From Immersiella caudata (Eukaryota; Ascomycota; Sordariomycetes; Sordariales; Lasiosphaeriaceae), in assembly GCA_030512335.1 (NCBI GenBank), contig JAULSU010000001.1:2914001-2978000 (forward strand): 64,000 nt of DNA, written 5' to 3'. Under the pieces are notes generated by a model, which saw nothing but the letters and a program-made list of their open reading frames with translations, had not been told where the DNA came from and searched no databases. Position numbers and translations under genes: made by a program. Of this stretch, positions 33,221-44,763 are shown piece after piece; positions within the stretch are counted from its first letter, which is position 1, and every line of letters starts with the position of its first letter.

Positions 33221-34346
33221 GCACAGCTTCTCATGGACTATGATGACGAGATGACAGGGGGCTTGTAAGGACACGAAACTGGTTTTCGCACATGCATTCG
33301 GCATCCGCAGGGAAGGGATGAATTCGTGGTACGGCTTGATTTCATGGGAGTTTCTTGCTGTTTGTTTTTGGTTGTTTGGCGGCCTCCTCGCTCGCTTTTG
33401 CTTGTCTTGGAGTAACAGCCTCGGCGTTTTTGCCTGGAAGACCATCTGGAGCGGCTGCTGCTCTTGCTGTACCTCACAACCCTGTATTTATGATGAACGG
33501 CGAGGAGGCGTTCTCACAATACGACTAATCGAGATGGTTTAAACGATGAGTCGCTTTTGGGGACATACCAAACACGGCACAAATCTGGCGAGGCGGAAGG
33601 GCGGATGGTTGCCGGGCGAGTAGAGGTGGTCCTGAAGAGCGTTCACGGAGCAACAACACCTATTCGATTATCCTTGCGATACGGCCAGTATCTGTCAATA
33701 CAGAGAGCTACCACACGTTCTTGGTATTTTCGGACATTCTTGTCATGTATCTGATCTCCGTCGCCTTGATTTCAGTGCAGATGCTCCGGGATCGGAGCGA
33801 CTCATATGCTGTGGAGAGGCGGCTGAAGGAGGGTAGGTATACCCGTTTATGGCTCGCGAACAAAGCAGGCATGAATTATCCAAAGGTACCTTTGATGACG
33901 GTGGCCAGCCCGCGAAAGGCTGGGTGTGTGCTCTGGTAGACTTGTGATGCGAGAAAATCGAGCAGGCACACCTTTTCAGATCCGCCTGACAAGCCAGAAA
34001 ATTTCTACCTTGATGACCGCCAACCTGCATGCGATGACACCTCACCAGAGGAAACAGTTAGGATGTCACCTGCAGCTTGGGGTAGCCAAGTGTAGCACAA
34101 AATGCCGCTACTAACAATCATATCACTCTAGGGACCGTTGGACTGTTATCCTGTGAGTCTGTTGGCACGATATTCAGTGGCGGCCCACAAGAGCACGACC
34201 CTCGCGGCGCTGGAATTCTTCGCTTTTATTCGCATCTTTTGGGGCAAAAAGTTGGCAATGGAAACAAAATGTGCTGCTCTCGGTCCGGATTTGTCCTCTG
34301 AAAAGATTCAGACGAAATTGTCGTGGTTCGGGATATAGGCCCGAAG

Positions 34347-34376
34347 ACTTGGTGTCCCCAGACCTGGTGTCCCCAG
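34347..34376. repeat. Tandem 15-bp duplication
   Basis: Two adjacent copies of ACYTGGTGTCCCCAG differing at one position, about 440-465 bp upstream of the arginine fusion gene start. Confidence 0.85.
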
Positions 34377-34421
34377 ATAACCCTAAGAGGAAGGCAGAAT
34401 AGCCACCTCAACCGAGTAATT

Positions 34422-34428
34422 TGAGTCA
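34422..34428 (+). promoter_or_regulatory. Gcn4/CPC1-type site TGAGTCA
   Basis: The exact sequence TGAGTCA matches the TGASTCA consensus bound by Gcn4/CPC1 in general amino-acid control. It lies 385 bp upstream of the arginine biosynthesis gene start, a sensible place and target for that regulator. A single 7-bp match can occur by chance, so the functional call is inference. Confidence 0.5.
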
Positions 34429-34653
34429 CCCCTCGAGCGGTTTTCGGGGCTTCAATTTTTGGGGCTAGGTACCCCTCCTCCACATTGCGGTCACCGACCT
34501 TTTACCTGGTTTTTGTGAATCGGCTTGTTGATCCCAAACCCCGATCTCCTTCCGATCAAGCACTCAGCCTCTGCCATTGACACTCAACAAGAGAACTCGG
34601 AGTGGCTGGTTCCTCGCCCCGTAGGCCTTTTCTTCAGTTGCTCTTGCCTGTCA

Positions 34654-34791
34654 ATGGTTGATGGTTGTCTCGCAATTGCCGGTCTAGTCTTCTCATCGTT
34701 CCAGTCACCCACACTACGATTGCGTCGCTGCGTGTCGTCTGAAGCGGCCAAGCCGTCAATTATTCCCTTGATACCTCACCAACGTCGATAG
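34654..34791 (+). other. Upstream ORF(s) in the leader of the arginine gene
   Basis: An ATG at 34654 opens a 45-codon frame that stops at 34791, only 21 nt before the main ATG at 34813. A second ATG at 34661 opens an eight-codon frame (34661-34687, MVVSQLPV). If the transcript starts upstream of 34654, both would be met before the main start and could reduce or regulate its translation. The peptide is not the arginine attenuator peptide known from arg-2/CPA1. Transcript start is unknown. Confidence 0.35.
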
Positions 34792-34812
34792 CGCCCCTCG
34801 CAGTCTTCCACG

Positions 34813-37520
34813 ATGCTGTCCGCCGCCGCCGTTGCCCTCCGGGCCGGAGCCCGTCGCACCGTGCGCCGCCTCCCGAACAGAGCCCGTCTGCTCCCCGTCA
34901 CCGCCACCCTGCGGCACCAAAGAGCCCTCTCCTCCACGCCCGCCCGATCCACCGATCTCACCACGAGGGGGATGATTGTGCAGACTCTGTCGTCTGTGGG
35001 GTCGAAGCGCGAGGTGCAGCAGTACCTATCCCTCTTTACCTCGGTCTCCTCCCAGCGGTTTGCGGTCATCAAGGTTGGCGGCGCCATCTTGACGGACTAC
35101 CTCGATGAGCTGTGCTCTAGCCTAGCGTTCCTCTACACAGTTGGCCTCTCTCCAGTCATTGTGCACGGAGCGGGCCCTCAGCTCAACAATCTGCTCGAGG
35201 AAGCTGGGATTGAGCCGCAATTCGAGGAAGGAATTCGGGTCACTGATGCCAAGACACTGCGTGTCGCGCGTGACCTTTTCCTGAAGGAGAACCTCAACCT
35301 GGTCAACAAACTGGAGGAGAAGGGTGTGCACGCCCAGCCCTTGACGACTGGCATGTTCAGGGCAGACTACCTCGACAAGGACAAGTGGGGCTATGTTGGC
35401 AAGGTCACTGGTGTGAACAAGCAGTCTATCGAGACCGCCATCAACAACGGCTACCTCCCAATTCTCACTTCGATGGCCGAGACCGATGACGGCCAGATTC
35501 TCAACGTCAATGCCGACGTTGCCGCTGCCGAGCTGGCTCGCGCACTCGAGCCGCTTAAGGTTGTCTATCTGTCTGAGAAGGGCGGCCTGTTCGACGCTGC
35601 AGGCCAGAAGATCTCGGCCATCAACCTAGACGAGGAGTATGATCACCTAATGTCGCAAGAGTGGGTGAGGTACGGAACTCGTCTCAAGATCAAGGAGATC
35701 AAGGAGCTTTTGGACACCCTGCCGCGGACGACCAGCGTTGCCATCATCCACCCCGGTGACTTGCAGAAGGAGCTGTTCACGGACTCGGGTGCCGGAACAC
35801 TCATCCGTCGCGGAAACAAGCTCCTCTTCGCTACTGGCCTTTCCGACTTCAAGGACCTCGACGCCCTCAAGTCCGTCCTTATTCGGGATCGGGAGGGACC
35901 CGATGCTCAGGCAACAGTCGACAAGTATATTGAGTTCCTGGGTGAGAACCCTTTCAAGGCATACTATGACGGCCCCATGAACGCTCTCGCCGTAGTGCTA
36001 CCTCCTAGCAATGGTCGCCAAGCCACTCTTGCTACCCTCACCATCACCAAATCTGGGTGGCTGACAAACGTGGCTGACAACATTTTCACCACACTCAAGA
36101 AGGAGCATCCCCAGCTCGTCTGGACTGTCAAAGAGGACGACGAGAACTTGACCTGGTTTTTCGACAAGGCGGACGGCAGTGTTACCCGGAACGGAGATGT
36201 AATGTTCTGGTATGGCATCGAGAACGGTGATGAGGTTGTCAAGTTGATGAAGGACTTTGCGGAGCACGGTAGGGCAATGCTTGGTGACTCCAACCTGGAG
36301 TCTCGCCTGCACCGCGCTGCCACCAACGCGCACCGCGCTGCCAAACCTGTGGCCCAACAGGCCCGTGGCTACTCTACCCTGGCTCGCCGGCCAGTACTGC
36401 AGACTCCTCTCTTCTCCCAGTCCAAGGGTAGGGGATACGTCACTCAAACCAATCCTAACCCTCCTTATGGAAAGAAGAACGCCTCCAAGTCGCAACCCGC
36501 CAGGGTAGCTCTTATTGGCGCCCGTGGATACACTGGCCAGGAGCTGATCCGTCTTCTTGATGCTCACCCGAATATGGACTTGCGCCATGTTTCTTCCAGA
36601 GAACTTGCGGGCCAGAAGCTTGAGGGTTACAACAAGCGCGACGTTACGTACGAGAACCTGAGCCCTGAGGATGTTCGCGACATGGAAAAGCGGGGCGATA
36701 TTGACTGCTGGGTTATGGCTCTTCCCAACGGTGTCTGCAAGCCATTCGTCGAGGCCGTTTATGAGGGCCGCAAGGCGTCCAACCACCGCAGTGTTATTGT
36801 GGACCTCTCTGCCGACTACCGGTTCGACAACTCGTGGGTCTATGGTCTCCCGGAACTAGTTCCCAGGGCCAACCTCGCTGAGGCCACGCAAATCGCCAAC
36901 CCCGGCTGCTATGCTACTGCGGCGCAGCTCGGTATTTCCCCTCTTGTTGAGCACTTGGGCGGTATGCCTCATATTTTCGGTGTCTCGGGCTACTCCGGCG
37001 CTGGCACCAAGCCTTCGCCGAAGAACGATGTTGGGTTCTTGACAAATAACATTGTTCCTTACAGCTTGACCGGCCACATTCACGAGCGGGAAGTCAGCGC
37101 CCAGCTGGGCGCCAACGTTGCTTTCGTCCCCCACGTTGCTGTTTGGTTCCGTGGTATCCACCACACCATATCGATCCCTCTGAACAAGACCATGACCTCT
37201 CGCGATATTCGACAAATTTACCAAGACCGATACGCTGGTGAGAAGCTCGTCAAGGTCGTTGGCGAGGCTCCTCTGGTCAAGAACATCAGCGGAAAGCACG
37301 GTGTCGAGATTGGTGGCTTCGAAGTCGACAAGACGGGGAAGCGGGTCGTGGTCTGCGCCACGATTGACAACCTCCTTAAGGGTGCAGCAACCCAATGCTT
37401 GCGTAAGTTTCTTTTTGATGTTTTGATGCCGGCTCAAATCTGCAGCTTGCTGACTATATGACAGAAAACATGAATCTTGCATTGGGCTATGCAGAGTATG
37501 AAGGCATTCCCGTCATGTAA
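34813..37520 (+). CDS. arg6: Acetylglutamate kinase / N-acetyl-gamma-glutamyl-phosphate reductase fusion
   Basis: Two exons (34813-37402 and 37465-37520, 62-nt intron) give 881 residues. An Arg-rich mitochondrial presequence (MLSAAAVALRAGARRTVRRL) precedes the kinase domain, about 80-350, with the KVGGAI and VHGAGPQLN substrate loops. A NAGS-like acetyltransferase (DUF619-type) domain follows at about 380-500. A second cleavage-like region (RGYSTLARRP, about 518-527) leads into the reductase, which starts with the NADP-binding GARGYTGQEL at about 567 and has the catalytic NPGCYA with Cys699. The polyprotein is cut in mitochondria into two enzymes catalysing the second and third steps from glutamate to ornithine. 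The short last exon (NMNLALGYAEYEGIPVM) is required to complete the reductase. This is the yeast ARG5,6 and Neurospora arg-6 type. An upstream TGAGTCA and uORFs suggest transcriptional and translational control. Confidence 0.97.
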
Positions 37521-38418
37521 CGACGCGAGCTACATACAATCAAGACGTAAATAGTACTATACATTGTGCTTTCGGAGGCATCGATACCAGTTTACCAGGG
37601 CACACGGATTGGGAAAAGCGCTGTAGCGGCGGTTCTTTCTTTTGCATGTCATATATTCCTTCATCGGCGTCACATCCTTTTCTACTGGTCGTTTAAAAGG
37701 CGAGGGTCTTGGATCGAGATCTAGGCTCACGAATCTGAAATAGACCATTTTTACGTGGTGTGTTACTCTTTGGGCCATGATACTAGATGTCGAGTAAATT
37801 TCATGTTTGCACTCCCCTGATTTGTTTACGCCGCTGGAGGCGGGCAGCAACATTGCTAGCGGTGCTCGGGAGTTAAATCTCAACTTGCCCAGCTTGCAGT
37901 TGCCGAATTGCAACCCGCCCATGCAAGCCTCAACCCACAGCAAAAATGCACATTCCAGACCAATGGATGCGCCCGACTCAACTTTGCAACTTTTATACAG
38001 GGCACCGCAATAACCTCGGATTTTCTAAAATATCTCAGGTGCTCTGTTGCCTTTTTCCCATGGACAATCACGTTGGGCGAAAAAATGGATCTTGCTGAGT
38101 TATCCGCGGCTTCCCGAGCCCCTCGGTTCTTTCCATTTTTCCCGTTCTCCCCACATTGGAGTCACAGGCCGCGTTCGACGTAGCGAGTCCCTATGTTCCA
38201 TCAACTGGACCGAGATTCTTCACCCGGATTATCGCCAATTTCTTTTTGGCTCAGTCGTCTTTTCCAGCCGAATATTTGAGGTCGATACCTTAACACAGCT
38301 CAGCTCCCCCTTTGCGAAGCCGACGTCATCACACCACCCCTTTATCCCCTCACTCACCCCTCTAACCTCGCCCCTCAAAACAAACCGCCCCTCTCACGAG
38401 GATAGCCCACCGCCCACC
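37521..38418. other. Intergenic: arg6 3' end and BNA6-type promoter
   Basis: 898 bp in tandem orientation. The stretch 38290-38418 just before the next start is C/T-rich, typical of a fungal core promoter or leader, and contains GACGTCATCA near 38322. The next gene's frame is open upstream but has no other ATG. Confidence 0.5.
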
Positions 38419-39395
38419 ATGATCGACATGGCCATTGATCACGGCGAACTAGCCCACATCCTCCCCGCCTCGTGGAAACCCCAAATCACCGCCTGGCTCG
38501 CTGAAGACACCCCCTCCTTTGACGTCGGCGGCTTCGTCGTCGGCTCCGCCCACCGCACCGCCACCCTCTGGGGCAAGTCATCCGGTATCCTCGCCGGCGT
38601 CCCCTTCTTCAACGAAGTCTTTTCTCAGTGCGGATGCACCGTGACCTGGCACACGCACGAGGGCGCGCACGTCGAGACGCACGGCGGCAAGACGGCGCTG
38701 GCGACGGTGAGCGGACCAGCCTGCGGTCTGTTGGAGGGCGAGCGTGTCGCTCTGAACATCCTGGCTCGTTGCTCTGGTGTTGCGACGGTGAGTCGACATT
38801 TGCTGGTCAACCTGCGCAGCGCGGGGTACCGCGGCATCTTGGCGGGCACGAGGAAGACGACGCCGGGTTTTAGACTTGTTGAAAAATACGGCATGTTGGT
38901 GGGGGGTGCTGATACGCACCGCATGGATTTGAGTACCATGACTATGCTCAAGGACAATCACGTGTGGAGCAGAGGGAGCATCACCAAGGCGGTCAAGGCG
39001 GCGAAGGCGGCGGGGGGGTTTAGTTTGAAGATTGAGGTGGAGGTGCAGAGCGAGGAGGAAGCGAATGAGGCCATTGAGGCCGGGGCGGATATCATCATGC
39101 TGGATAACTTTACCGGGGAGGGGGTGAAAGCGGCGGCGAGGAGTTTGAAGGAGAGGTGGGCGGGGAAGAGGAACTTCCTGCTTGAGGTCTCGGGAGGACT
39201 TACAGTGGACAATGCGGAGTCGTATATCTGCAATGGTGAGTGGCCTGTTGGGCTTGGACAAAGCGGAAGCTGCTGACAAGTTGTCTAGATGTTGACATCC
39301 TCTCGACGAGCTCGATCCACCAGGGCGTGCGCCATGTTGATTTCTCCCTCAAGATCAACGTTGAAAAGGGGCAAGGGCCTGAGGTGGCGTCCTAG
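38419..39395 (+). CDS. bna6: Quinolinate phosphoribosyltransferase (nicotinate-nucleotide pyrophosphorylase)
   Basis: Two exons (38419-39235 and 39289-39395, 53-nt intron) give 307 residues, the usual length. The ATG at 38419 (context CACCATGA) starts MIDMAIDHGE. Family motifs are LLEGERVALNILARCSGVAT (about 104-123), GTRKTTPG (143-150), HRMDLSTMTMLKDNH (167-181, Lys178 and His181), EVEVQSEEEA, IIMLDNF and, after the intron, DVDILSTSSIHQGV, where the phosphate of the substrate is bound. The enzyme converts quinolinate and PRPP to nicotinate mononucleotide in de novo NAD synthesis. All visible active-site residues are present. Confidence 0.96.
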
Positions 39396-40291
39396 TAGAT
39401 CCGCGAGGGACTCGGCCTGTGTGTCTACGTACTCGGGTGGGTTCAAGGGCCACATCCACAGTTTGTTCCGCTCACCAGTGCATATCCTACGGTCATAGAA
39501 AAAACTACGTAAATAAATCGCTAATTCCACTGCCACCGGCCTTCTCTGTTCCTGACGTCCACAGGTACCGAGTGACACTCACACTCAGCTAACGCCAGTC
39601 GCCTCTTTTGAGACACAGACCCAACGCAGAAGCCTTCCCGTAGGAGAAACATGGGGTACCCGTCGCCGAAACACTCTATTTTGAGACTCTGTTAGCATCT
39701 CTCACGACATCCTAGGTGGCATCCCCATCATCTCCGTGTTCCAGACTGGTCGAGATTCCCGCCCAGAGGAGGCACTTTATCCCTCTCTTCTCATGCATGT
39801 CTTCGGCCTTCCTTATCGACCGAGTCGTCTCTACATGATGGTCCCATGCAGCCTCTATCCAAAAACATGCAAGAGCTGAATGATAACAGACGGGTGGGCG
39901 CTGCATGCTATCAATCGCACAACGTAATACACAGTAAGAGTGTGGAGGTACACGCACAGTCCCCGTGCGATACCGTCCCCAGCAGCCAAGCCTCCATCTT
40001 GTCGATCCGGGGATGTTTGATGGCGACAGCGGGGAAGGGAAGTGATCAGATGGGGATGGCGTGCTTCCATTCTTGTCACCTGCATGATCCAATGCTTGCA
40101 TCCAAGTACATGCAGCTGCGTCTCCGCGCTCCCCGCTGGAAGTAGAGCCCGCAATTGGTCAACGCAGCGCTTGGTAGGGAAGCTGTGCAACTGCATGCTT
40201 CGATGTCGGTTCAACCTTCCTGGGAGGGATTCACGAAGATCTTCGCTTTCGACATTGGTGGGGTACCAAAAGGGACGAGCACACACGACGT

Positions 40292-40333
<42 letters not shown>

Positions 40334-41381
40334 ACCTGCAATTCGCCGATGGGCTTGATATCACTGCTTTCGGGGCCTTGGATACCCGCTGGTTTCCGGT
40401 AGAAGATTCGTGCGTTTCTGCGTGCGAGTGTGATAGCGCGATCGCTTCCACAGAAAGCCCCTGGAAGCTGTTGAGTGTCGGTGCGACGTCCCGCAGCATG
40501 AGTTACACCTACTTTGATTACCTCCAGCACGGGGAACAGCATGGCGTACTCCCGCCCATGGTGCCATACGCTTCCTCCTGGAATTCGTTGGATGGAATAC
40601 GGGGTTGAGCTACTACCGGCGGGAAAAAGACCGCAACCGAGATGGGATGAATGCCCCGGGGACCGAAGCGCTTGAGATCCGGGGCGGCCCGTTATTACCC
40701 TTCCGAGAGGCAGAGTGATTGAGGAGAAGGGGGGGGGGGGCGGTTGCTGACTGGAACGAGTGGCTGGCCGCCGCTGGTGGCGCTGGAAATGAACAGCAAG
40801 ATGCATAATTGCGCGGGCTAGCTGCGGAAGACACCAAATGCATTGTTGGGATGGTGGACGAAGTCGATTGATAGCCCGCGCTCGCCTTTGAAGTTTTGAA
40901 GTGGCATTTTCGAGGAAGAGGGGAAGCGCGGCAGTGATGCTCTGAAGCAACGGACTGTCTGGGTGCTTCTAGATCAAACTTCGTGGTCGAGAATCAGAGG
41001 CCTTTGCGCAAAGGCATTTTGGATACTCTCGAGCAAAAAAAAAAAGGGGGGGGGGTCAATTCTAGAGGTACAGCGTGTGCAATATCTAGGACGTGTGCCG
41101 GAGGGCGGGTGAGTGTTAGCGTTTGTCACTCCCACAAGCGTTCCTGGAACACAGCATGGAGACACCAGGGCGATTGATAGGATACTCATCCTCGTCGTCG
41201 ACCGCATTTTCGGGAAGCGACGTACATCCAGCAAGCGACGACAACGAGCTGGTGTTGCCATGCGGACGCCATATAACACCGCGGAGGTCTCTCGGAAATG
41301 GCTCCGTTCTTTCCGCCGTTACGGCCTGGGGAGAGTTCCGTCTGCCTTGCCAGACTTGCTCTCTTCTTGTTTTGGGCAAAG
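39396..41381. other. Intergenic region with a TG microsatellite
   Basis: About 2.0 kb with only short, mutually overlapping ORFs. It contains (TG)19, a G12 run at 40729-40740 and an A12 run directly followed by G10 at 41034-41055. No gene is supported. Confidence 0.5.
40294..40331. repeat. (TG)19 dinucleotide microsatellite
   Basis: Nineteen uninterrupted TG units, directly readable. Likely length-polymorphic between strains. Confidence 0.95.
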
Positions 41382-42165
41382 ATGAGCGACGACATCCTCA
41401 GGAACATGTCATCGCATTTTAACATTCCCATCGACGGCCCGTATCCTCCCGTAGTGGACATCGCGTCCGATCAACTCATCTCGAGCCATGACTCGCATTC
41501 CGGAGACGTCTCCCTGACCGAGGCTGATCACGAACCCGAAGCCGTCGCTGTCGAAGATCATGACGGTGGCGAGTATTCTTTGGAAGTCGCGTCACGTCTT
41601 CTCGATCTAGGAGGTAGCCCCGGCACAGATTCGGGGGCGTCGCTCATGGTGAATCTTGGCACACCAAGGTACGCTAACCTCGTCGCTTTTCACAAATCGA
41701 GATGCCTGACTGTCTAGCCCTGGGAGTGTCGAAGATGGGTTTGTACAAGCAGACGACGACACAGAATATCGCACCTCGACAGCAGAGGAGGCGCTTCCCT
41801 GCTTGAGCGAGCCCCTCACCTCGAGTCTGTGGCACCTGCGGACCTCGAGTTTCTCGGACAACAATTCGCAAACTGCAAGTCCCAGTCAGCGTCTGTCTCG
41901 AGCCAGCATCGTGACGAACGGGCATGTTTCGGCAGGATTGGAGTACACACCGCGAGTGTCTGACAATAGAGTGCCTCAGCGCGCCCGACCACACCGCAAT
42001 GATATCTCCTCGCGGATCCTCCGCAATGGAATTGCCACCAGAAGGACGCCTCGTTCAGCACCAGATGTATTCCCGTATCCACAGCGCCAGGTCAGATTCA
42101 GAGTTCCGAGACAGGAGGCGGAAGACGAAGAAGAAAGCCTCTACTCATCCTCGCCCTCAACGTAA
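41382..42165 (+). CDS. Disordered acidic/Ser-rich protein of unknown function
   Basis: Two exons (41382-41668 and 41718-42165, 49-nt intron GTACGC...CTAG) give 244 residues. The first half is acidic (SLTEADHEPEAVAVEDHDGG), and the second is Arg/Ser-rich (RARPHRNDISSRILRNGI), then acidic again near the end. No domain, signal peptide or membrane span is visible and composition suggests intrinsic disorder. An in-frame ATG at 41298 would add 28 residues with a hydrophobic stretch (VCLARLALFLFW); both ATGs have A at -3, so the start is open. The splice join keeps a plausible frame (LGTPSPGSVEDG). I call a gene because the two frames join with correct phase and signals, but function is unknown. Confidence 0.5.
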
Positions 42166-43991
42166 ATTCTCAGCTCAGTAGGTCTTCAGATTCGGTGGAA
42201 CATCTTGCTTTTTTTGACATAATTTTTCTCGGAAGGGCCTTGGGGAGGATTGATTCGTAACTGGCTGAGATCTGATGTTTGGCTGTGTTTTTGCATTCGT
42301 CAATCGAGCAATGGGTGGTGGAGAGTACTTACCTGGGGAGATGCAGGTAGCTGTAGGGTTAAGGAGACTAATTTCCTAGTTGTGCCGTGAATGGATGTGC
42401 CTGCTTGGTCGCTCTTCTGGCCACGACTGCATGATTTCTTTATGTGCAGGAAACACTAGAAATCTTGCAGTTTTTCCAATGGTGGCAAGTTTCGTAGCCT
42501 TCAGTCTGCTGTACCACCATCCCTTGGCTGGCCGCCCACACCAGACCAAGAAGTCCCCCCCCCCCCCCTCTCTCTTTCCTCCAACTCTTGTCGACTGCCG
42601 TGTAAGAACCGTGCCGTCCGCGATAAATATCCATACTGTGGCGCCGCTTGCAGTAAATTTATCGCCAATGGGGTCTCGACTTTGGGCGTTGACAGGTGAG
42701 GGCGCGATGAGAGTTTCAATGAAGAGGTTGGGCGAGCCCCTTCGGGGTCCCTCTCTCCAGGAACAATATCCCACACTCCGCCAGCAGTCCAGCAAAGCGG
42801 CGATGGCTGGTCGGTTTCTCCACGGCTGCAAATGTTGGAAAGCCTGTGCTTCTCTGCAGCCTGAAGCACAGGGTCTGCAGGGCATGACCCCCGAGCCGTA
42901 AGGGCCGCCAGACTGCATGCGAGAGCGGCATTTTGGTGGGACAGTGGCTGCGTCGGGCGCTTCAGCGAGCGTAAATCGATCTGTTGCGCTCCCTTATGTA
43001 TGTTCGATCCGTCTCGTGGTGAACCCAGATCTCTGTCCTTTCTCCGGGCCCAATATCCTGGGTTGCGTCTGTGTTCAAATCGAAGTGCCTTCCCATTGAG
43101 CCTTCATACCGTATACCCATCGAATCCGGACCTTCCTTCAAACATTTGCCGATTTTTGTTTTATGCCACAGAGCCTAGAGGAAAGCCTCCGCAATACCAT
43201 GATTGGGGCCCCAGACGATTCTCGGGAGCCAGTCAGCGAGCCTTTTGGCGGCCCTGACGCTGAGACGCCGCCGTCGTCAGTACGGTCCCCGAGATCACAC
43301 CCGCGCTCGAGGAGTGCCGGCGACACGTGGAAGACAGGACCACTCCGCCGGCTCCAACAACAGGAACCCTCGACTAAACATGGATTGCATCCCCTTGAAG
43401 AGGCATCAATGGTTGAAACTCTTAATATGTTTCATAGAATGCGTCTCCGCTGTTAGATTGTTGCCGTTGAAGTCTGATAGCGACCAAGCTGAGCTCTCTC
43501 TATGGTTGGCTGGCCCGTCGGGGGTGTCGCTGGTTTACCAAAGCCTCGTTGGCTCCGGACAGGGGGGGAGCCTCTTCGCTGGCAAACCTCTTCTCCCCTC
43601 TACCCCAACAACTTTGTGTTTCGATTTAATTTTTTGCCCGCCTCATCATCTCGTTCGGAAACACACCAACACAGTTGACGCCTCCAGAGTATCTGGCATC
43701 ACCCCCGCCGAAAGGAGGACACTAGACTCGAGGTGAACTTGCTCTTCCCCCGACTCAACGCAGCCTCTTCTGCGCATCTCCCGTCCTCTCCGATCCATCG
43801 ACTATCCCCTTCGATCCATCCCCAGACCATCTCGGTCTCCTGCCGGAGGCTGCACTGGACTGGCTCATCCCCAACACACAGCTTTGGGAAAACCGGCGGG
43901 CCGAAAAGCAGCGCGGTTGGCACCAGAGTCATACCTGAGGCGTCAAGCGCCCGCAATCGACAGAGCAACGACATCATCAGCTCCACCTTCC
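42166..43991. other. Intergenic region with a weak coding candidate
   Basis: 1.8 kb. It holds a C14 run (42555-42568) and a coding-like frame at about 43182-43456 (plus) that follows a strong 3' splice-like signal (TTTTGTTTTATGCCACAG at 43164-43181) and reads SLEESLRNTMIGAPDDSREP onward, disordered in composition. I could not find a matching upstream exon with donor. It may be an unlinked exon or chance. Confidence 0.3.
42555..42568. repeat. Poly-C tract (C14)
   Basis: Fourteen consecutive C, followed by a CT-rich stretch. Directly readable; exact length may be uncertain. Confidence 0.85.
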
Positions 43992-44763
43992 ATGCAAAAA
44001 GCGCTTGTCGTGTCCGCCGACATGACCGAATCGATCCCGGACAGCTCAGCTTCGCCGCGGGCGGTGTCTCCAGACCCAGGCGGCCAACTTCCCCGGGCCG
44101 CCAACGAGACTTGCATCGACACCGCAGCCAGGCAGGTTCCGGCCGTCACCCGGCCCCAAGCCCGCACCGACATCGAGGCCGCGCGGGCCGCTGGCGCAGC
44201 TCCGGAAATCGTTGATGACCTAGTGCCGTCTTCGCCGCAGAGCGTGACCTCCGTCCAGTCGGCCAGCGATGGAAGTCCTGGGCTCCAGCTGACCCCTCCC
44301 AGCGATTTTGGCAGCGGCAGCGCGAATGCGGACTTGGAAGTTGGCCTCAGCGTGGATGGTGACGCGGGTAGCGACGAAAAAGCAACCGCCTTTGAGGGCG
44401 ACGATTCTTTGTCGTTGACTGGTGAATCGCTTGTCGTTCAGTTAAGCGTCAGGTATGACAAGATGTTCCCGAAGCCTGTGAACACAGTGCTGACACCGTG
44501 ACAGCGACTCGACCGAATCATCTGCTTCATTTTCCCCGGCGGCTTTGGGTGGTGAAGCGCCTCCGACTGAAACGAGGCGGACATTTTCCATCAGATGCGT
44601 CGCTGAGTATCAGGCTCGACGGTGTCCCCGTCTTGAGCCCGGTCCGCAGGCCTCTGCCGCTGACCAGCACGCTTTAATGAACGAAATTGCCCGCTTGGGG
44701 GGTCTGCTGGGTGCTCCTGGTGTTGGGCCTGATTCCGAGTATCCAGCCTGGACCGAGCTGTGA
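43992..44763 (+). CDS. Small disordered protein of unknown function
   Basis: Two exons (43992-44452 and 44505-44763, 52-nt intron with GTATGA donor and a GCTGAC branch site before the ACAG acceptor) give 239 residues. The ATG at 43992 opens MQKALVVSADMTES; the frame is open about 100 nt further upstream without an ATG. The sequence is rich in Ser, Ala, Pro, Asp and Gln (DDLVPSSPQSVTSVQSASDG), with a short helical C-terminus (QHALMNEIARLGGLLGAPG). No known domain. It resembles the gene 1.8 kb upstream in size, exon number and disorder, but I see no clear sequence similarity. Gene call rests on splice signals and phase only. Confidence 0.45.

Larger units (their letters stand above)
33221..34812. 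other. Upstream region of the arginine fusion gene
   Basis: About 1.6 kb containing the SNARE 3' UTR and the ARG5,6-type promoter and leader. Within it I list a tandem 15-mer, a Gcn4/CPC1-type site and two overlapping uORFs separately. No other gene is supported. Confidence 0.5.

Noticed and set aside
34525..34791. 88-codon ORF upstream of the arginine gene as a protein gene
   Set aside because: It starts with TTG. The first ATG is at 34654, so I list only the uORFs.
38047..38418. N-terminal extension of the quinolinate phosphoribosyltransferase frame
   Set aside because: The frame is open but contains no ATG before 38419, and known family members start near that point.
40231..40950. 239-codon minus-strand ORF
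   Set aside because: Runs through the TG microsatellite (translated as a THTH repeat) and has no domain; chance ORF.
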